Shown in pieces: positions 33,917-46,278 of a stretch of 64,000 bases of DNA; positions within the stretch are counted from its first letter, which is position 1, and each line of letters starts with the position of its first letter. The position numbers and the translations under genes were made by a program. The notes under the pieces are model-generated. The model saw only the letters and a program-made list of their open reading frames with translations, made no database searches and was not told where the DNA came from. The DNA comes from Arenicola marina. Its lineage: Eukaryota > Annelida > Polychaeta > Arenicolidae. The DNA lies in contig OZ025260.1 in assembly GCA_964019135.1 (NCBI GenBank), forward strand, positions 22,128,254 to 22,192,253, in the 5' to 3' direction.

Positions 33917-34018
33917 TCATATACTAATTCTTCCAATGTCTCTAATTCGCTTTAGCTCTTGTTTTCTTTTTTTCTTCGCCAATACAGTAACATCTACGGC
34001 ACGTCGCTTGCTGGCCAT
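33917..34018 (-). other. Candidate first exon with NLS-like run
   Basis: On the minus strand an ATG opens MASKRRAVDVTVLAKKKRKQ, continues for 33 codons in total, and overlaps a GTATAT donor-like site near its end. About 60-90 bases upstream lie CACGTG and CCATTGGCTG (an inverted CCAAT), a compact promoter-like layout. The interval sits in roughly 450 bases of BB that are absent from the inverted copy (near 52.75 kb). The gene is not recognised. Confidence 0.25.
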
Positions 34019-35608
34019 GATCACTCAGTTTGTCTGTAGCTCTAGCCAGTGTGGGCCTGTTTAAAATGTCCCTTTGCCAGCACGTGATACAAATCAGCCA
34101 ATGGCGTACTCGCAAATTGTCAATACGCTATTGCCCTATTGATCAGACCTGAAGATTGCGACGTAGAACGCACACACAGATTGCACACGAACTGCACTGG
34201 AGCGCCCGTGGGCGCCAAATAAACCGATATCAAATATTAAGTTTGCCAAGAATAAATAAAGTTTCGCAGGTGAGATATGTTGATTCCGTATTCCGTAAAC
34301 ACCGTGTACAAAAGAATTTGCTAAATGAGCAACTTTAAACAGTTAATTTCTTCTTGTTAGCGTTCGATGTCATTCTTTTGTGCAAAAAGTTTGTGCAAGA
34401 ACTTTTTTTCTGAATTATCTGTGTAAGTTATATTCAGGCTGATCATTTATAGGTTAAGGAAGATTTTAGTTCCGTTTGGATTTTTTCGTACGCTATATTT
34501 CATGTGGTGAAGATTATCCCTCGCACTGTCATTGGCAGACAATGCATGACTCAGACAACTAAGATCTCTCGAAAGTGTATATTAGCTAATGCAAACATGG
34601 CGGATGGAGGGTTTTTGGTGTGCGTTCCCGAATTATGTTGATCGTGATCTGTTTTTTAAACAGGCTTGCTAATAGTGGTGTTGTCTGATAGGAGAGTGTG
34701 TTCGCATGGCTTACGTCAATGAACGGACACAATGTAGCGAATAATAGTTGCCACAGCCAAATTAACCTACGACGTAATATGGCCTTTGCGAGAATCGATG
34801 TCATCTGGGGGGGGGGGGGGTAAGTACCCTCTACGCGCTCTTCAAATGACAGACAAAGGGTTACGACCCTCTACAAGCTCCCACCCTTCACCCCTCCCGC
34901 CTTGACTCAGCACCCGCCCCCCTCTACCCCGTGGTCTCCCAGAAGTCACTGAGCACTAATTCAGGGCATTACTGCGGTATTGACGTCCCTCCAAAATGTT
35001 CTACGTCCCAATTATGTGGTAGCGCACAATGGATGCTTCACCGGCACATTGCTAGATGGGTTCTATAGCAACGTAGAACTGTTGTCAATGGATATGCTAA
35101 CATCTAATGGATGGACATCATAGGTCTACTACATTATTCGCCATTTAACAGACACGAACTCTTATAATCGAATTATGCATTATAGTATCATGTGACAGTT
35201 ATGGTAATGACGTATATTTAGGACAATAACTCGTTCATCGTCGAGAGCGCCACCTATATGGTCTCAATGCGATGATTAAAAAAATCGTTGACTTTATTTG
35301 AAATTCACCACTATCGTGATATAAGACGAATAACTGTGCATTTACTTAACATATAATTATATTTTTCATCGCATACAACAGATCATTATACACTTAGCAC
35401 AACATTGTTTCCATCATATAATTATGCATATAAACTATACTCTTAGAAAGGAATATACCGAGTTAGATCGCCAGATATCGGTAGGCAGGCAATTGATCTT
35501 CATTTGTGGTTCTCTTTCCCTCTGTTCCGTCCCATTTAATACTCACCTGCGTCCTAACGGCTCTCTAACAGATGGGGAGATTTCTTGGACCATGAATCTC
35601 CTACCGCC

Positions 35609-35668
35609 ATCGCCGCCCAATTAGACGTCCAATTGCACGTGAATACGGCACCTCGACGAGGTGACAAA
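35609..35668 (+). promoter_or_regulatory. Block Q promoter-like cluster, copy 3
   Basis: CCAAT at 35617-35621 and 35629-35633, CACGTG at 35636-35641. The inverted repeat CACCTCGACGAGGTG is intact downstream. The MAGPEE frame has lost its ATG in this copy; the 25-codon frame (36238-36315) and the GTGAGT (36228-36233) remain. Confidence 0.4.
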
Positions 35669-37904
35669 CGACTGCTTAGTTCGTGCTTCCCGTAAATTTG
35701 TATCAAGTAAACTGTTCCCTTGGAAGTCTCGTGAGTATTGGGGAGGGACGGGAAGGAAAGATCCAGAGGGAAAGCAATGGAGTGCGTTCTCGTCTTCTCG
35801 TGACCCTAGTTGCTTCGGCCCTCCTCCACACCTCCGTCATCTCAGCCAGCTGCCTCTCGTGTCCGCTGGTCACACCTCCCCCTTAAACCAGCAGAGGCGC
35901 CTCGGTCACCCAGCCACGCCTGCCTGGTCGCCCGCCATCCTCTCTCCCCACTCACTGGCGCCACCCCCCCCCCCTTCCCCGCCATTGGCAGTGCAATCTC
36001 ATTACAAACCTCGTGGGGGGTGGCTGGCTCAGAAGAAGACAAGACGCAACCAGAAGAAAAGACATGAAGGAGACGAAGTAGAAGAAGAAGAAGCTCGAGG
36101 AAAGAGAACGAGGAAGGCACAGAGACCCATAAGGTGACCGGCAGATAACCTTGGGTACATTCCCCCTTGCTTTGGTTTATGGGTCTTTGAGGAGTTTCTG
36201 GGGGTGTTATCGCCCTTCACGGTTGCGGTGAGTAAAAATGTCTCCCAGAGGCAGCGCCGGCCCGGCGACTGAGAAAGACAAAAGCAAATTACCGACGGCC
36301 AGCCAAACGGCCTGAAGGCTGCTTCATCGTTCGGAAGGACGGACGGGGAAAAGACAGGGAAGTTTGCAGTTGCATTATTGATATGTAGTGGAGATCCCGG
36401 AGCATGGCCAAAGGTCTTTAAATCATGATTTAAATGCACTAAAGTTTGTATGTTTCATGTTTGCCACGATTCGTTACCATTAGGTATATTGTATAAAATA
36501 TTAACTGATCAATTTTGTTTGTTTCTAATTATGTTACACAATGTGACCCTAATACGTTGCACCGTAATTAAGAAGCTGCAGAGTCTTTTTAACTCTTGGC
36601 ATTTTTCTTGGAAACGAGTAAACTGTATATGGGCAAACTAAGACAAGCGCGCAAGTACCGCTCGGAGATGACCGGCTGCCACCATATATCATCATACAGC
36701 CCAAGCGAGAAAACCTAGGTGGGGAACGGGAGGTGCATACCGGCATAAACCACGATATAATCATGTGCATTACCGTCTATGTCACCTTTTTCGATGCCTG
36801 AAAATTACATCCGCTGCCGCTGATAGCGAAAACACTGGCTTTGTGGTTTCCGTGGGTCTAAGTTATCACGCCAAGACGTCGCACAACACACATCTATAAT
36901 CCAAAGCGTGGCTTTTTCGAGAGCCCGTTGTGAGATGGTCATGTGTGATTACTATACTGGGTTCTCGCCTCGGATTGTCTTAACTGAAATCTAAATGAAA
37001 GCCCAAACTCGTGTATGAAGAACTCTCTCAGAGGCACTCTCGTACATTGTGACATCCATATATGGATTTATCGTGCTGGGTGTGCCTTGCACTTGCAGGA
37101 AAAGAGGGTTCAATTCTGCATCGCATGCACAGACATGCCAAGGGGTCGTACAACACTCTTATGATCGTATTTGTTACTTGAGCTTCGTTCCGCGCAAACT
37201 TGATGTGATAAACGTGGTATATATGTGATATAGAGCCTAATCTCGTGAAGCGATGTCCCAGCACGTGGGTATAGCTACATAGTGGTGTATTACAGGCTGT
37301 AATGCAACTTTCGGGGGGCAGGTTTCATTAGATATACGACACACAGCTTTTAGGAAGTCCATGAGTTTGCATATTTCTTGGTCACAACTACCCAGCATTG
37401 TCACCACTACACCCCCCTCTCCCCCACCTCCAACCATACCCCCATCCAGTAGACCCTCGTCCACCCCCACACCTACCTCTACCTCGCCCCCTCCCTCTCT
37501 ACCTCGTCAAACTTCAAATTCAGTGCAACCTTTCGCTGGGGGGATAAGGTCTGGGTCGGCACGCGTAGGACTCACGCCATGGAGACTTGACCCACTTGCC
37601 GCAGCTAGTCCTATCCTGCCCCCGCCCCCACTCCCCTCCCCCAAGGTGGCTCGTTCCAGATTCTAGTGACAAAGAATAGTCTTAGCCTGAGTAGCGATAC
37701 AACGCCAAAGCTAGAATATATTACAACGAAACAAACTTTATTTATTCCTTATAGTGTACGTACATACGAGGATATATGTTAATGCCAGTGGCATGTTTTA
37801 CACGTGGTGTTGCTTGAGGTTTCTTCTGGAACGACGCAACATTCCCGCCTTAAGAGACATCACACCTCTATAAGGTTCAGTTACAGTCAACTGTTTAATG
37901 TTCA

Positions 37905-38205
37905 CTGACCTTCCTCTGCTCAGTTTGTTTAACGTTCGCTGATATGCGTCTGTTTAGCGTTTATTGATATCCATCTGTTTGACGTGCACGGATCTACATC
38001 TGTTTAACGTTCGCTGATCTGCATCTCATTGATCTGCATCTGTTTCACGTTCATTGATTCGCATTTGTTTGACCTTCACTGATCTGCATATGTTTAATGT
38101 TCACTGATCTGCATCTGTTCAACCTTCACTAATCTGCATATGTTTAATGTTTACTGATCTGCCTTTTCTCAAGGTTCGCTGATCTACATCTTTTTTACGT
38201 TCACT
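37905..38205. repeat. 25-base tandem repeat in block U, copy 3
   Basis: A near-identical paralogue of 14040-14345. Confidence 0.85.
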
Positions 38206-38266
38206 CATCCGCTCCTCCTCAACATTCACTTATGTATCCAATGTAGATATTCACGGATCTGCCTCT

Positions 38267-38406
38267 TGTGGTCGCAGGATAAAGATCCCATGTCCTTCTT
38301 CGCAAAGAGTAGGGGGTTACCTCCGGGGACATGACTCCCGTCCTTCTCCCATTGACGCGATATGACCAAAAGTGGTAAAAAGCGTTCTGAATATACATCC
38401 AACAAG
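38267..38406 (+). mobile_element. SINE-A remnant (3' half), unit 3
   Basis: The same left truncation as at 14412-14551. The right duplication CCGCAACACAT is kept at 38407-38417. Confidence 0.7.
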
Positions 38407-38792
38407 CCGCAACACATTCGTGTTGACTTCGTGAATTTCCCAATGGGCTAAATGCCTCGTCAGTTCCTTTCCCAGGCGACTTTCTCCAGGCAGCGACTCA
38501 TGAGCTGTAAAACTAAGCCAATCACGACACGAGGTGGCGCCGAGACGTGTTTTGTAGTGTAACACATCCAACCGCTTCAAGATGGCGAACACGGATACAA
38601 GTCACATTTATCACCTCACAGAACGATCGATATTATCCATGTAGGGATCCACAAAAACCTCAACCTACTCACTTTAATATCATGAAGCATACTTACTCGC
38701 AGTTCGAAGGTTGCATTCACCCGGTTGCCGTCCTCTCGGTATAGCAAAGAATGGCAACATCCAACTTCTTTGTCAGTAATTCCTTCTCCAAT

Positions 38793-38907
38793 CACGGGCG
38801 GATCCAGAAAATCCAGACAAATCAATGTCAAATTATGTAAATTCCGTCCCTAAAAGGGGGGTGGGGGCCGGGTCACTCTCCCCCCCCCCCTCCTGGGTCC
38901 GCCCATG
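38793..38907. mobile_element. MITE with GGGCGGATCCAG ends, unit 3 copy
   Basis: A paralogue of 14938-15055, three bases shorter in the C run. Confidence 0.65.
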
Positions 38908-39088
38908 CACGTTTATGATCGACTTGTGACTGGATAGACATGTATGTATAGAGCTTGAACGGTCATCAGTGTAAGTAACACCACCATACCTTTATGGGGA
39001 GGGGTCCATCGAATGAATTGCGTGAATCTATGTGACACATGTTTAATATACGATGTTAACATGTATCTCGTAGGCGTAGCAAGCAGGT

Positions 39089-39176
39089 GGCCTGGCAGCT
39101 CAGTGGGTTAGAGCGATGGCATTTAGCGCTCTGCGGGTCGCAGGATAAAGATCCCATGTCCTTTTTCGCAAATTTA
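39089..39176 (+). mobile_element. SINE-A-type fragment with pol III A box, unit 3
   Basis: A paralogue of 15239-15327. With the following stretch to about 39575 it interrupts a site that is continuous at 30.41 and 47.70 kb. Degenerate AAACAGG-like sequence lies on both sides. Confidence 0.55.
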
Positions 39177-39972
39177 CCCTCACCCATTGTACCAAATATG
39201 TGTAGACTTATCTTCGACCCGTTGCCATACAGTCCTTGCTACAGTCTATCACACAGTTACATATAATGCGTCTACAAAAGCCGTGTTGCCTGGGACATAT
39301 GATATCATTTTGATCAACAAATGTCATGCAATGTTGTCTAGATTGCTAGGAAGAGAGGCACCTCCTGTGAACATGTTTGCAATGTACCCCCCCCCCCATC
39401 CCCCGCCCCCCACTCCTTCCTACGCCACACCGCCTTTCCCATCGACCCACCCCCATTGTCCCGTTCAGCTGCCACCGCCTCGTTCACGCCAGATGCATTT
39501 ACTTGCTTCCTATTGGTGGGCGCCAAATGTTCCGGAACCACCGCAATGCACTATGGGAAGTGCCATTCGTTTGACAATAAACAGGAACAGACGCGCTCAT
39601 AAATGGCTTCAGAGGGCCCACCTCTGCCCATTAAAGTATGGAAGGGGGGGGGGCACTATGGTTTATTTGACCACTTAAATACTTATGAATGTACGGTTGG
39701 ATAAATGGCGTGATGGACGAATGGATGCAACAGTGATGCCCATCTAAACGACAACTGATCAATCTTATTATTTGTTTCGGCCGATTAGCACAACTGTACT
39801 CAAACATGGCGTTGTAATCAGAGAATTGCAAATTTATTTTATATTGATGCCATCTTATGATTTATATTGGATTCCATGGAACAACCAACCCTATGGGCAG
39901 GAATATATCAATCAAAATCGCATACAGGTCTTTCTCGATCGGTAATTTATATAAATATCATATGTACATGTG

Positions 39973-40141
39973 TAGTATTTCTGGTCCCAGGCCCGAATGG
40001 ACGTCGAAAGTTCTACCCCCCGGCGGGATTCGAACCATCAACCTTCGCATCCAGAGCGAACACCTTACACATTAGGCCAAAGGGAACTTCCCATTTGGCC
40101 CGAGGCGCTTGGTGTCTTTCATCCACTGGGCCTGGGCCGAG
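39973..40141 (-). mobile_element. SINE-C, full copy
   Basis: 169 bases are inserted between ATATCATATGTACATGTG and ATATCATACATGTG. The paralogues at 21.67, 30.84 and 48.12 kb show the joined site. On the minus strand, A-box-like TGGCCTAATG and B box GGTTCGAATCC (reverse at 40027-40036) identify a tRNA-derived element. Confidence 0.7.
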
Positions 40142-40661
40142 ATATCATACATGTGCCTCTCTATCTGCCCTAGGAGTGCGCATGCGTTATTTAACGTGTG
40201 TTTGGATTATTTTATGTAACAGAGGGTGGCATGATTTTACGACAACGGAAGTCATATTGTTGGTGAGATTTATCCTGCTATTAAACAGTTATCGACACTT
40301 TAAAACACGCGTCTCAAATGGTAAAAAACACAGGCCCCTGTAACTACTAGGGGAACTACCCCACAAAACCGTTCAATACCATAAAACCGTGCAAAAAATA
40401 AACGAAAAATCCCATATTAGAGATTTCCCTCATTTTACCAAACATAAAAAGGGAAAAGTTTTGCTAAAAAAGGCCACTTTATGATAATGGAACGGACGCG
40501 AAAGAAAAATGCTATGAGTTACATAACGGAGCTTATCAAAAAGGATGCCACGAGCTTCAATGGCTAATAGACGTTCTTTGGTCCCGTTCCATTTCCTCAA
40601 CGTCGCCACAAAGTCAATCTCCGGGACGAGATTCCGCCAGAGAGCGCTGCTACAGCAGTTC

Positions 40662-40883
40662 TTAGGTACTAGCGGCGGTTGGCTTTACTACTGATGCCAA
40701 TCTAACTGATAAAACGCCGGGCCATGAACTACTAGCGAGATGACAGAAACCGACTAATCTGATTAATAAAGTCTGATTGCACGCATTATCTATCGGACAA
40801 TAATATAACAATGAACATAGAGCGCTTGCTACGCCCTCGACTGTGCTCAATGGCCTACTTTCTCGGCAGGTGGGGATATTCAT
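40662..40883 (-). other. 73-codon ATG frame in block Z, copy 4
   Basis: An intact paralogue of 16170-16391. Confidence 0.15.
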
Positions 40884-41940
40884 GCGCCCGATCTAATTTG
40901 ATAGCCATCACCAGTGAATGGGCAAGTCCGGGACTATTGACACCCTGCCTGTTCCAGGATATGATGGGGCCGGATGGGGGAGGGGGAGGGGGTATGAGGG
41001 AGGCGGGGTGGAGGAGGGTCGTTGGTGGCGGACAACAAGCAATTTGCAAGCTGTGGTATGGGGGCTACACACTTAGGAGGCTCCTCCCAAAGGGAATCCT
41101 GTATATGTATACCTCATTGTCGCCGTCCTCACCACATCCAAGGTCGCAGACCCGCAAGACGGCCCAATAATTGGGGGAGAAAAAGCAGGTCGCAATACCA
41201 TCGCTCCCATAACTCCCAAGCGTCAACACCCTACCCCCCTCAATCCCCGCCTTCGCCCTCGCCCAATCCCTCCCTCCCCCACCCACCCACAAGGCGTCCA
41301 GCCGCTTCACACAGCCGTCTGAGCACATGGTGTTTTTATGGACATACCCCCAACTGGCCAAGTATCCGAGTTATGTTTCTGATTAGCGCCCCTGAGGACC
41401 CTAAACGTGGACACCCACATGATGGTCCTTCACGATAAGGCCCAAGATTTCCCTTGGTGCCCATCAGTAACAAAATAACAATGAAACAGGGACACATTTT
41501 TCATTCATTGATTTAACATAACTCTCATTTTATCTTATGCATTCATTTAGATCGTTGGCCCTTATCGACCAGTGGCCTTTCAACTGTACATGCTTAGTTT
41601 GTACAAAAATACGCATTTAAATGTATTATATGTATTTTTGCAATCCTGTCGTTTGTTATTCGCTGAGATATAGAAACCCGTTAAGTTCACTGAGATATAG
41701 AAACCCGTTAAGTTCACTAAGTGAAACATATATTGAATGAATGGCACACGTATTATGAAATGACTGTCACGAGAGAGTTTTACTTTGTGTTTAACACCTA
41801 AATTATCTAGTGTTTCTCCATTGCTTTCCCCGCATCCATACAGATAAACAGAGCCTGAGAGGTCGCCAAGAAAAATGAAATGAATACAACGCATCGAGCA
41901 TAATCATAGTTCGCACCCGGGGTTTTGTTTCATGCTCGGT

Positions 41941-42360
41941 CATTTGGTCATTCGGTCATTCACTCCATGTAGTATATACAACCATGTCAGTAACTAAATG
42001 ATGATGAAGACGGCCGATTGGATGTCCAGGCAGCCACTGCTGCATCCTCTGCAGAACAAGCCTCCACCCCTCTCACATCCACCGTCCTCGTCCCATCGCC
42101 TCATAAGCGACTGAGTGGCAGACAAGTCTTAGGGGCAAATGAAGATTGCAATTGCAATTAGGTCGGGACTCGTCGCATTAAAGACCCAGTTACCGTAGAA
42201 GACCTTGACAGATGTGTGGTTCTGAGAACTAGAACTAGAACTAATACTAGAGAACGAGTTTTCATGTTTGATTAGCATTAGATCTGCCATGAACACGCCA
42301 CGTAGCGCTTAAATGCAAAACTGTGGAGGATGTGTAGCCATATCGCACGCGGCAGCAACC
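41941..42360 (+). repeat. Partial X block left of minisatellite M3
   Basis: Nearly identical to 23706-24120, with a small private change around 42225-42242 (a GAACTA triplet repeat). Confidence 0.65.
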
Positions 42361-42806
42361 GGGGTGGGAAGGCCATCGGGTAGGAAGGCCATCGGGTGGG
42401 AAGGCCATCGGGTGGGAAGGCCATCGGAGGGGAAGGCCTCCTGAGTGGGAAGGCCATCTGGGTGGGAAGGCCATCGGGGTGGGAAGGCCATCTGGGTGGG
42501 AAGGCCATCGGAGTGGGAAGGCCATCGGGGTGGGAAGGCCATCTAGGTGGGAAGACCCTGGCGTGGGAAGGCCATCGAGGTGGGAAAGCCATTGGGGTGG
42601 GAAGGCCATCGGGATAGGAATGCCATTGGGGTGGGAAGGCCCTGGGCTGGGAAGGACTTCGGGTTGGGTAGACCACTGGGTGGGAAGGCCATCTAGGTGG
42701 GAAGGCCCTGGGTGGGGAAGCCATCGGGGTGGGAAGGCCATTGGGGTGGAAAAGCCATCGGGCTGGGAAAGCCATCGGGGTGGGAAAGCCATCGGGGTAG
42801 GAAGGC
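42361..42806. repeat. Minisatellite M, copy 3
   Basis: The same 18-base unit. It ends abruptly, joined to the 3' end of block P (GGAGATTTGGCTTACTGC). About 0.98 kb matching 24546-25530 has been deleted at the join. Confidence 0.95.
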
Positions 42807-43530
42807 GGAGATTTGGCTTACTGCAAACAGGAAGTGTCATGCATAGCAATTCAGAGGAGTAAGCCAATGGCTAAGCCATGTTTACTCATTTTGCCATCGA
42901 TACCATTTAGCTCATGAATTATATTTGGTTCCTATCTGTCAAATAAACTTTAGATCAATCTGAGATGCCCCGATTTGACGAGTGGTTCCTTTACTCTCAC
43001 CTTTTGCCCAAGCTATAGTCCTTTATCATTATTACAAGTTATAGTTCTTTATCGTTATTTACCTTCGTCGTGCCTTCTTTCGATCCAGTCAAGTCAATAG
43101 GCATTTCTTATCATGATGTAGATTTGCATTATTTCCTAGTAACAATTGATTTATCAGTCAATAACCAAATAATTAGAGTTATATATACGAGTTAACTGTA
43201 CGGGAGCGCGATCGGCAATCTTTCTCAATCTTTTCCACCCTCTTGCTCTCTTAAACAATTTTCGATGCCCTGGCATTCGTGGCTTAATTGCTTCTCCATT
43301 CGTGGTTTTCATCCTGTCTTACCTAAGTATAAATATATCTCTCTAATTAGACGACGTAAACCGGAATGGGCTGGACCCTTCCTTGCATATGCATGCCGTG
43401 CACGTTCCACCCAAAAAATTTGCTATCGCATTCAATGCTCATCTGCATCCCAGCGGCTCCCTAACAGATTAGGGAGAGGCTACAACTGGCAAGTGGTCTT
43501 TTCTTAGGCCATGAATCTCCCACCGCCAGC

Positions 43531-43590
43531 GCCGCCCAATTAGACGTCCAATTGCACGTGAAGGCGGCACCTCGACGAGGTGACAAACGA
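43531..43590 (+). promoter_or_regulatory. Block Q promoter-like cluster, copy 4
   Basis: CCAAT at 43536-43540 and 43548-43552, CACGTG at 43555-43560, inverted repeat CACCTCGACGAGGTG intact. The downstream MTGPEEDK frame stops after eight codons (43949-43975). GTGAGT at 44152 and the 25-codon frame at 44162-44239 are kept. Confidence 0.4.
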
Positions 43591-45173
43591 CTGTTTAGTT
43601 CGCGCTTCCCGTAAATTTGTATCGGCTAAAGAGTTCCCCTGAAGGTCCCGTGAGGATTGGGGAGGGGAGGAAAGGAAGTGCCCGGAGGAAGAGCGATGGA
43701 GTGGGTTCTCGTCTTCTCGTGGCTCTAGCTGCTTCGGCCCTCCTCCACACCTTCCTCATCTCAGCCAGCTGCCTCTCGTGTCCGCTGGTCACACCTCCCC
43801 GCTTAAACCGGCAGAGGCGCCTCGGTCACCCAGCCACGCTTGCCTCGTCGCCCGCCCGCCACCCTCCCTACCTACTGGCGCCGCCACCAGCACCCTCCAC
43901 CGCCCGCCCGCCATCGGCCGTGCAATCTCATTACACACCTCGTGGGGAATGACTGGCCCGGAAGAAGACAAGTAGCAACTAGAAGAAAAAGACATGGAAG
44001 GAGATAAAGAAGAAGAAGGTCAAGGAAAGGGAATGAGCAGGAAACAGAGACCCATTAGGTGACCGGCAGATAACCCTCGGTACATTCCCCTTGCTTTGGT
44101 TTATGGGCCTTTGAGGAGTTTGTGGGGGTGTTATCGCCCTTCACGGTTGCGGTGAGTAAAAATGTCTCCCAGAGGGACCGCCGGCTCGGCGACTGAGAAA
44201 GACAAAAACAAATTAACGACGGCCAGCCAAACGACCTGAAGGCTGCTTCATCGCTCGTAAGGACGGACGGGGAAAAGCCAGGGGAGTTTGCAGCTGCATT
44301 ATTGATATGTAATAGAGATGCCGGAGAACGGTCAAAGGTCTTTAAATTATGATTTAAATAATCTTTTTTTTTCAAATATGCTCTTACTTGAACGGTTATT
44401 TACTTCTGACACGTCCAATGTGTGAACACTTTACATGTGAGTGACCGATTTTAATACCAGAAATGGACAAGGATCTGGTTGTGTGCACCTATCGACTTCT
44501 TTCAGACCAAGACATTGTTTTATTAAGAGTTTTTCGTACTTTTCGACCCTATATTTTACAGTTAATTTAGCGACTCATCCAAAGTATACGAGCAACGAAG
44601 ATGCGATGTGAATCGTTTACTGGGGGTGCACATGGCGTAGAGTGCAATCAGCTGGCAAGGCAGCGAGAAGCTTTCAAGACGTGTGAAGTTTTTCTCATCA
44701 TTTAATTGTGCCAATATCTGTGGACTGGGGAGACGAGAGGAGATATACCCCGGAATAGATGTCTGTCCACTATACAGGTAACAAAACCACATTCGGAGAA
44801 CCGTCACTCGATTGTAGAGCTGACAAACTGGGTCGTCGACTGGGTGGTCCGATTTATATTGCAACATACCGGGTAGCATACAGGGAGAGCTGTTACAATG
44901 GGACCGTGTAAACACATCTCGAATGTATTCCCATCAGCGTTAAGTATTACTCAGTGTTAACAAATGGTGTGTCGTCATTACTTTGTAATGACATATCGTG
45001 ACTTATTTTAGCAGAAATAACCCCAACTCGTGTTTTATATACTTCCCTGCTCCTTTCATTTTTTATCAGTTAGTGGATTCACTTATGTTAGTCGCAACAA
45101 CAACTAAGTTTTAACCGATCTGCCCCTTCTATATGTTCGCTGATCTGTAAATTGCTCCGTCACCGCAACACAT

Positions 45174-45427
45174 AAGGGGCCGGCCCGGTAGCTCAGTGGG
45201 TTAGAGCGCTCGTATTAAGTGTTCTGGCCACCTGAGAGCCTAACGGCACGGGGGTCGGTGGTTCGAGCCCCGCTGTGGCCATGCCTGTGTGGTCGCAGGA
45301 TAAAGATCCCATGTCCTTCTTCGCAAAGAGTAGGGGGTTACCTCCGGGGACATGACTCCCTTCCTTCTCCCATTGACGCGATATGACCAAAAGTGGTAAA
45401 AAGCGTCATGAATCTACAACCAACCAG
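45174..45427 (+). mobile_element. SINE-A, unit 4 copy
   Basis: The same insertion as 27873-28126, with duplications CCGCAACACAT (45163-45173) and CTGCAACACAT (45428-45438, one change). Confidence 0.8.
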
Positions 45428-46206
45428 CTGCAACACATTCGTGTTGACTTCGTGAATTTCCCAATGGGCTAAATGCCTCGTCAGTTTCTTTCCCAGGCGA
45501 CTTTCTCCAGGCTGCGACACATGAGCTGTAAAACTAAACCAATCTCGACACGAGGTGGCGCCGAGGCGTGTTTTGTAGTGTAACACACCCGACCGCTTCA
45601 AGATGGCGTACACGGATACAAGTCAAATTTATCACCTCACAGAACGATCGATATTATCCATGTAGGAATCCAGAAAAAACCTCAACCTACTCACTTTAAT
45701 ATCATGAAGCATACTTACTCGCAGTTCTAGGCTCGCATTCACACGGTTGCCGTCCTCTATGTATTTGAGGTTATATATGGCTCCGAAATGTTTCCCCGGG
45801 GTGACTTTTGTTAGCGAAAGCACAAGGGTTTTTGCTCAGACACAGCGCGTGGATGAAGATTGCATTAAATGTGGCGTTCACTGTTCACACACGACAGAGA
45901 TCAGCGAATAAGGCAGGATGAGGGGATGAATGTGTGGGGAATAGGTGGACGCCTGGCAAACGCTGACTGAATTAATGTCTCATCACACAGATTTGTTGTC
46001 ACCGCCCTCCCACCCGGAATAAAATATACGCATCAATATCTATCTGTGTGTGATGAACAATGTATGCAACAATTTCCAAACGTCATATAATGTAGCTGAA
46101 AGGTTTGTGTTTTAGGCCGCTTTTGTGCACACTACCAAACTGGGCCAATGAATATCTCGGGATGGTGAAGGATGAACGGATGAAACATGCACCAGATTAT
46201 GTCCCT

Positions 46207-46278
46207 CGGGTCGGGATGCGATCCCAGGACCAAATGCGTTGCAGTCCAGTGCGCTAATCACTACACCAAGGAGCATCG
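46207..46278 (-). mobile_element. SINE-B tRNA-like head, copy 3
   Basis: The B box is at 46213-46225 and the A box at 46254-46268 on the minus strand. Confidence 0.65.

Larger units (their letters stand above)
24546..35420 (+). repeat. Array unit 2: P-Q-R-V-W-X-Y-Z-AA-BB
   Basis: Blocks are P 24546-25915, Q 25915-27070, R 27070-27800, V 27800-28640, W 28640-29000, X 29000-30265, Y 30265-31050, Z 31050-32700, AA 32700-33665 and BB 33665-35420. S, T and U are missing; the R-to-V join lies at about 27800-27806. It is the only direct copy with AA and BB followed by a new Q, which establishes that BB is continuous with the next Q and so defines the repeat period. Confidence 0.8.
35421..41940 (+). 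repeat. Array unit 3: Q-S-T-U-V-Y-Z
   Basis: Blocks are Q 35421-36432, S 36432-37258, T 37258-37690, U 37690-38266, V 38267-38743, Y about 38744-40340 and Z 40340-41940. R, W and most of X are missing. It is the closest relative of the inserted block at 13166-17580 and carries the same V-to-X-end junction, MITE and SINE fragments, plus about 640 bases that the inserted block has lost. Confidence 0.8.
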
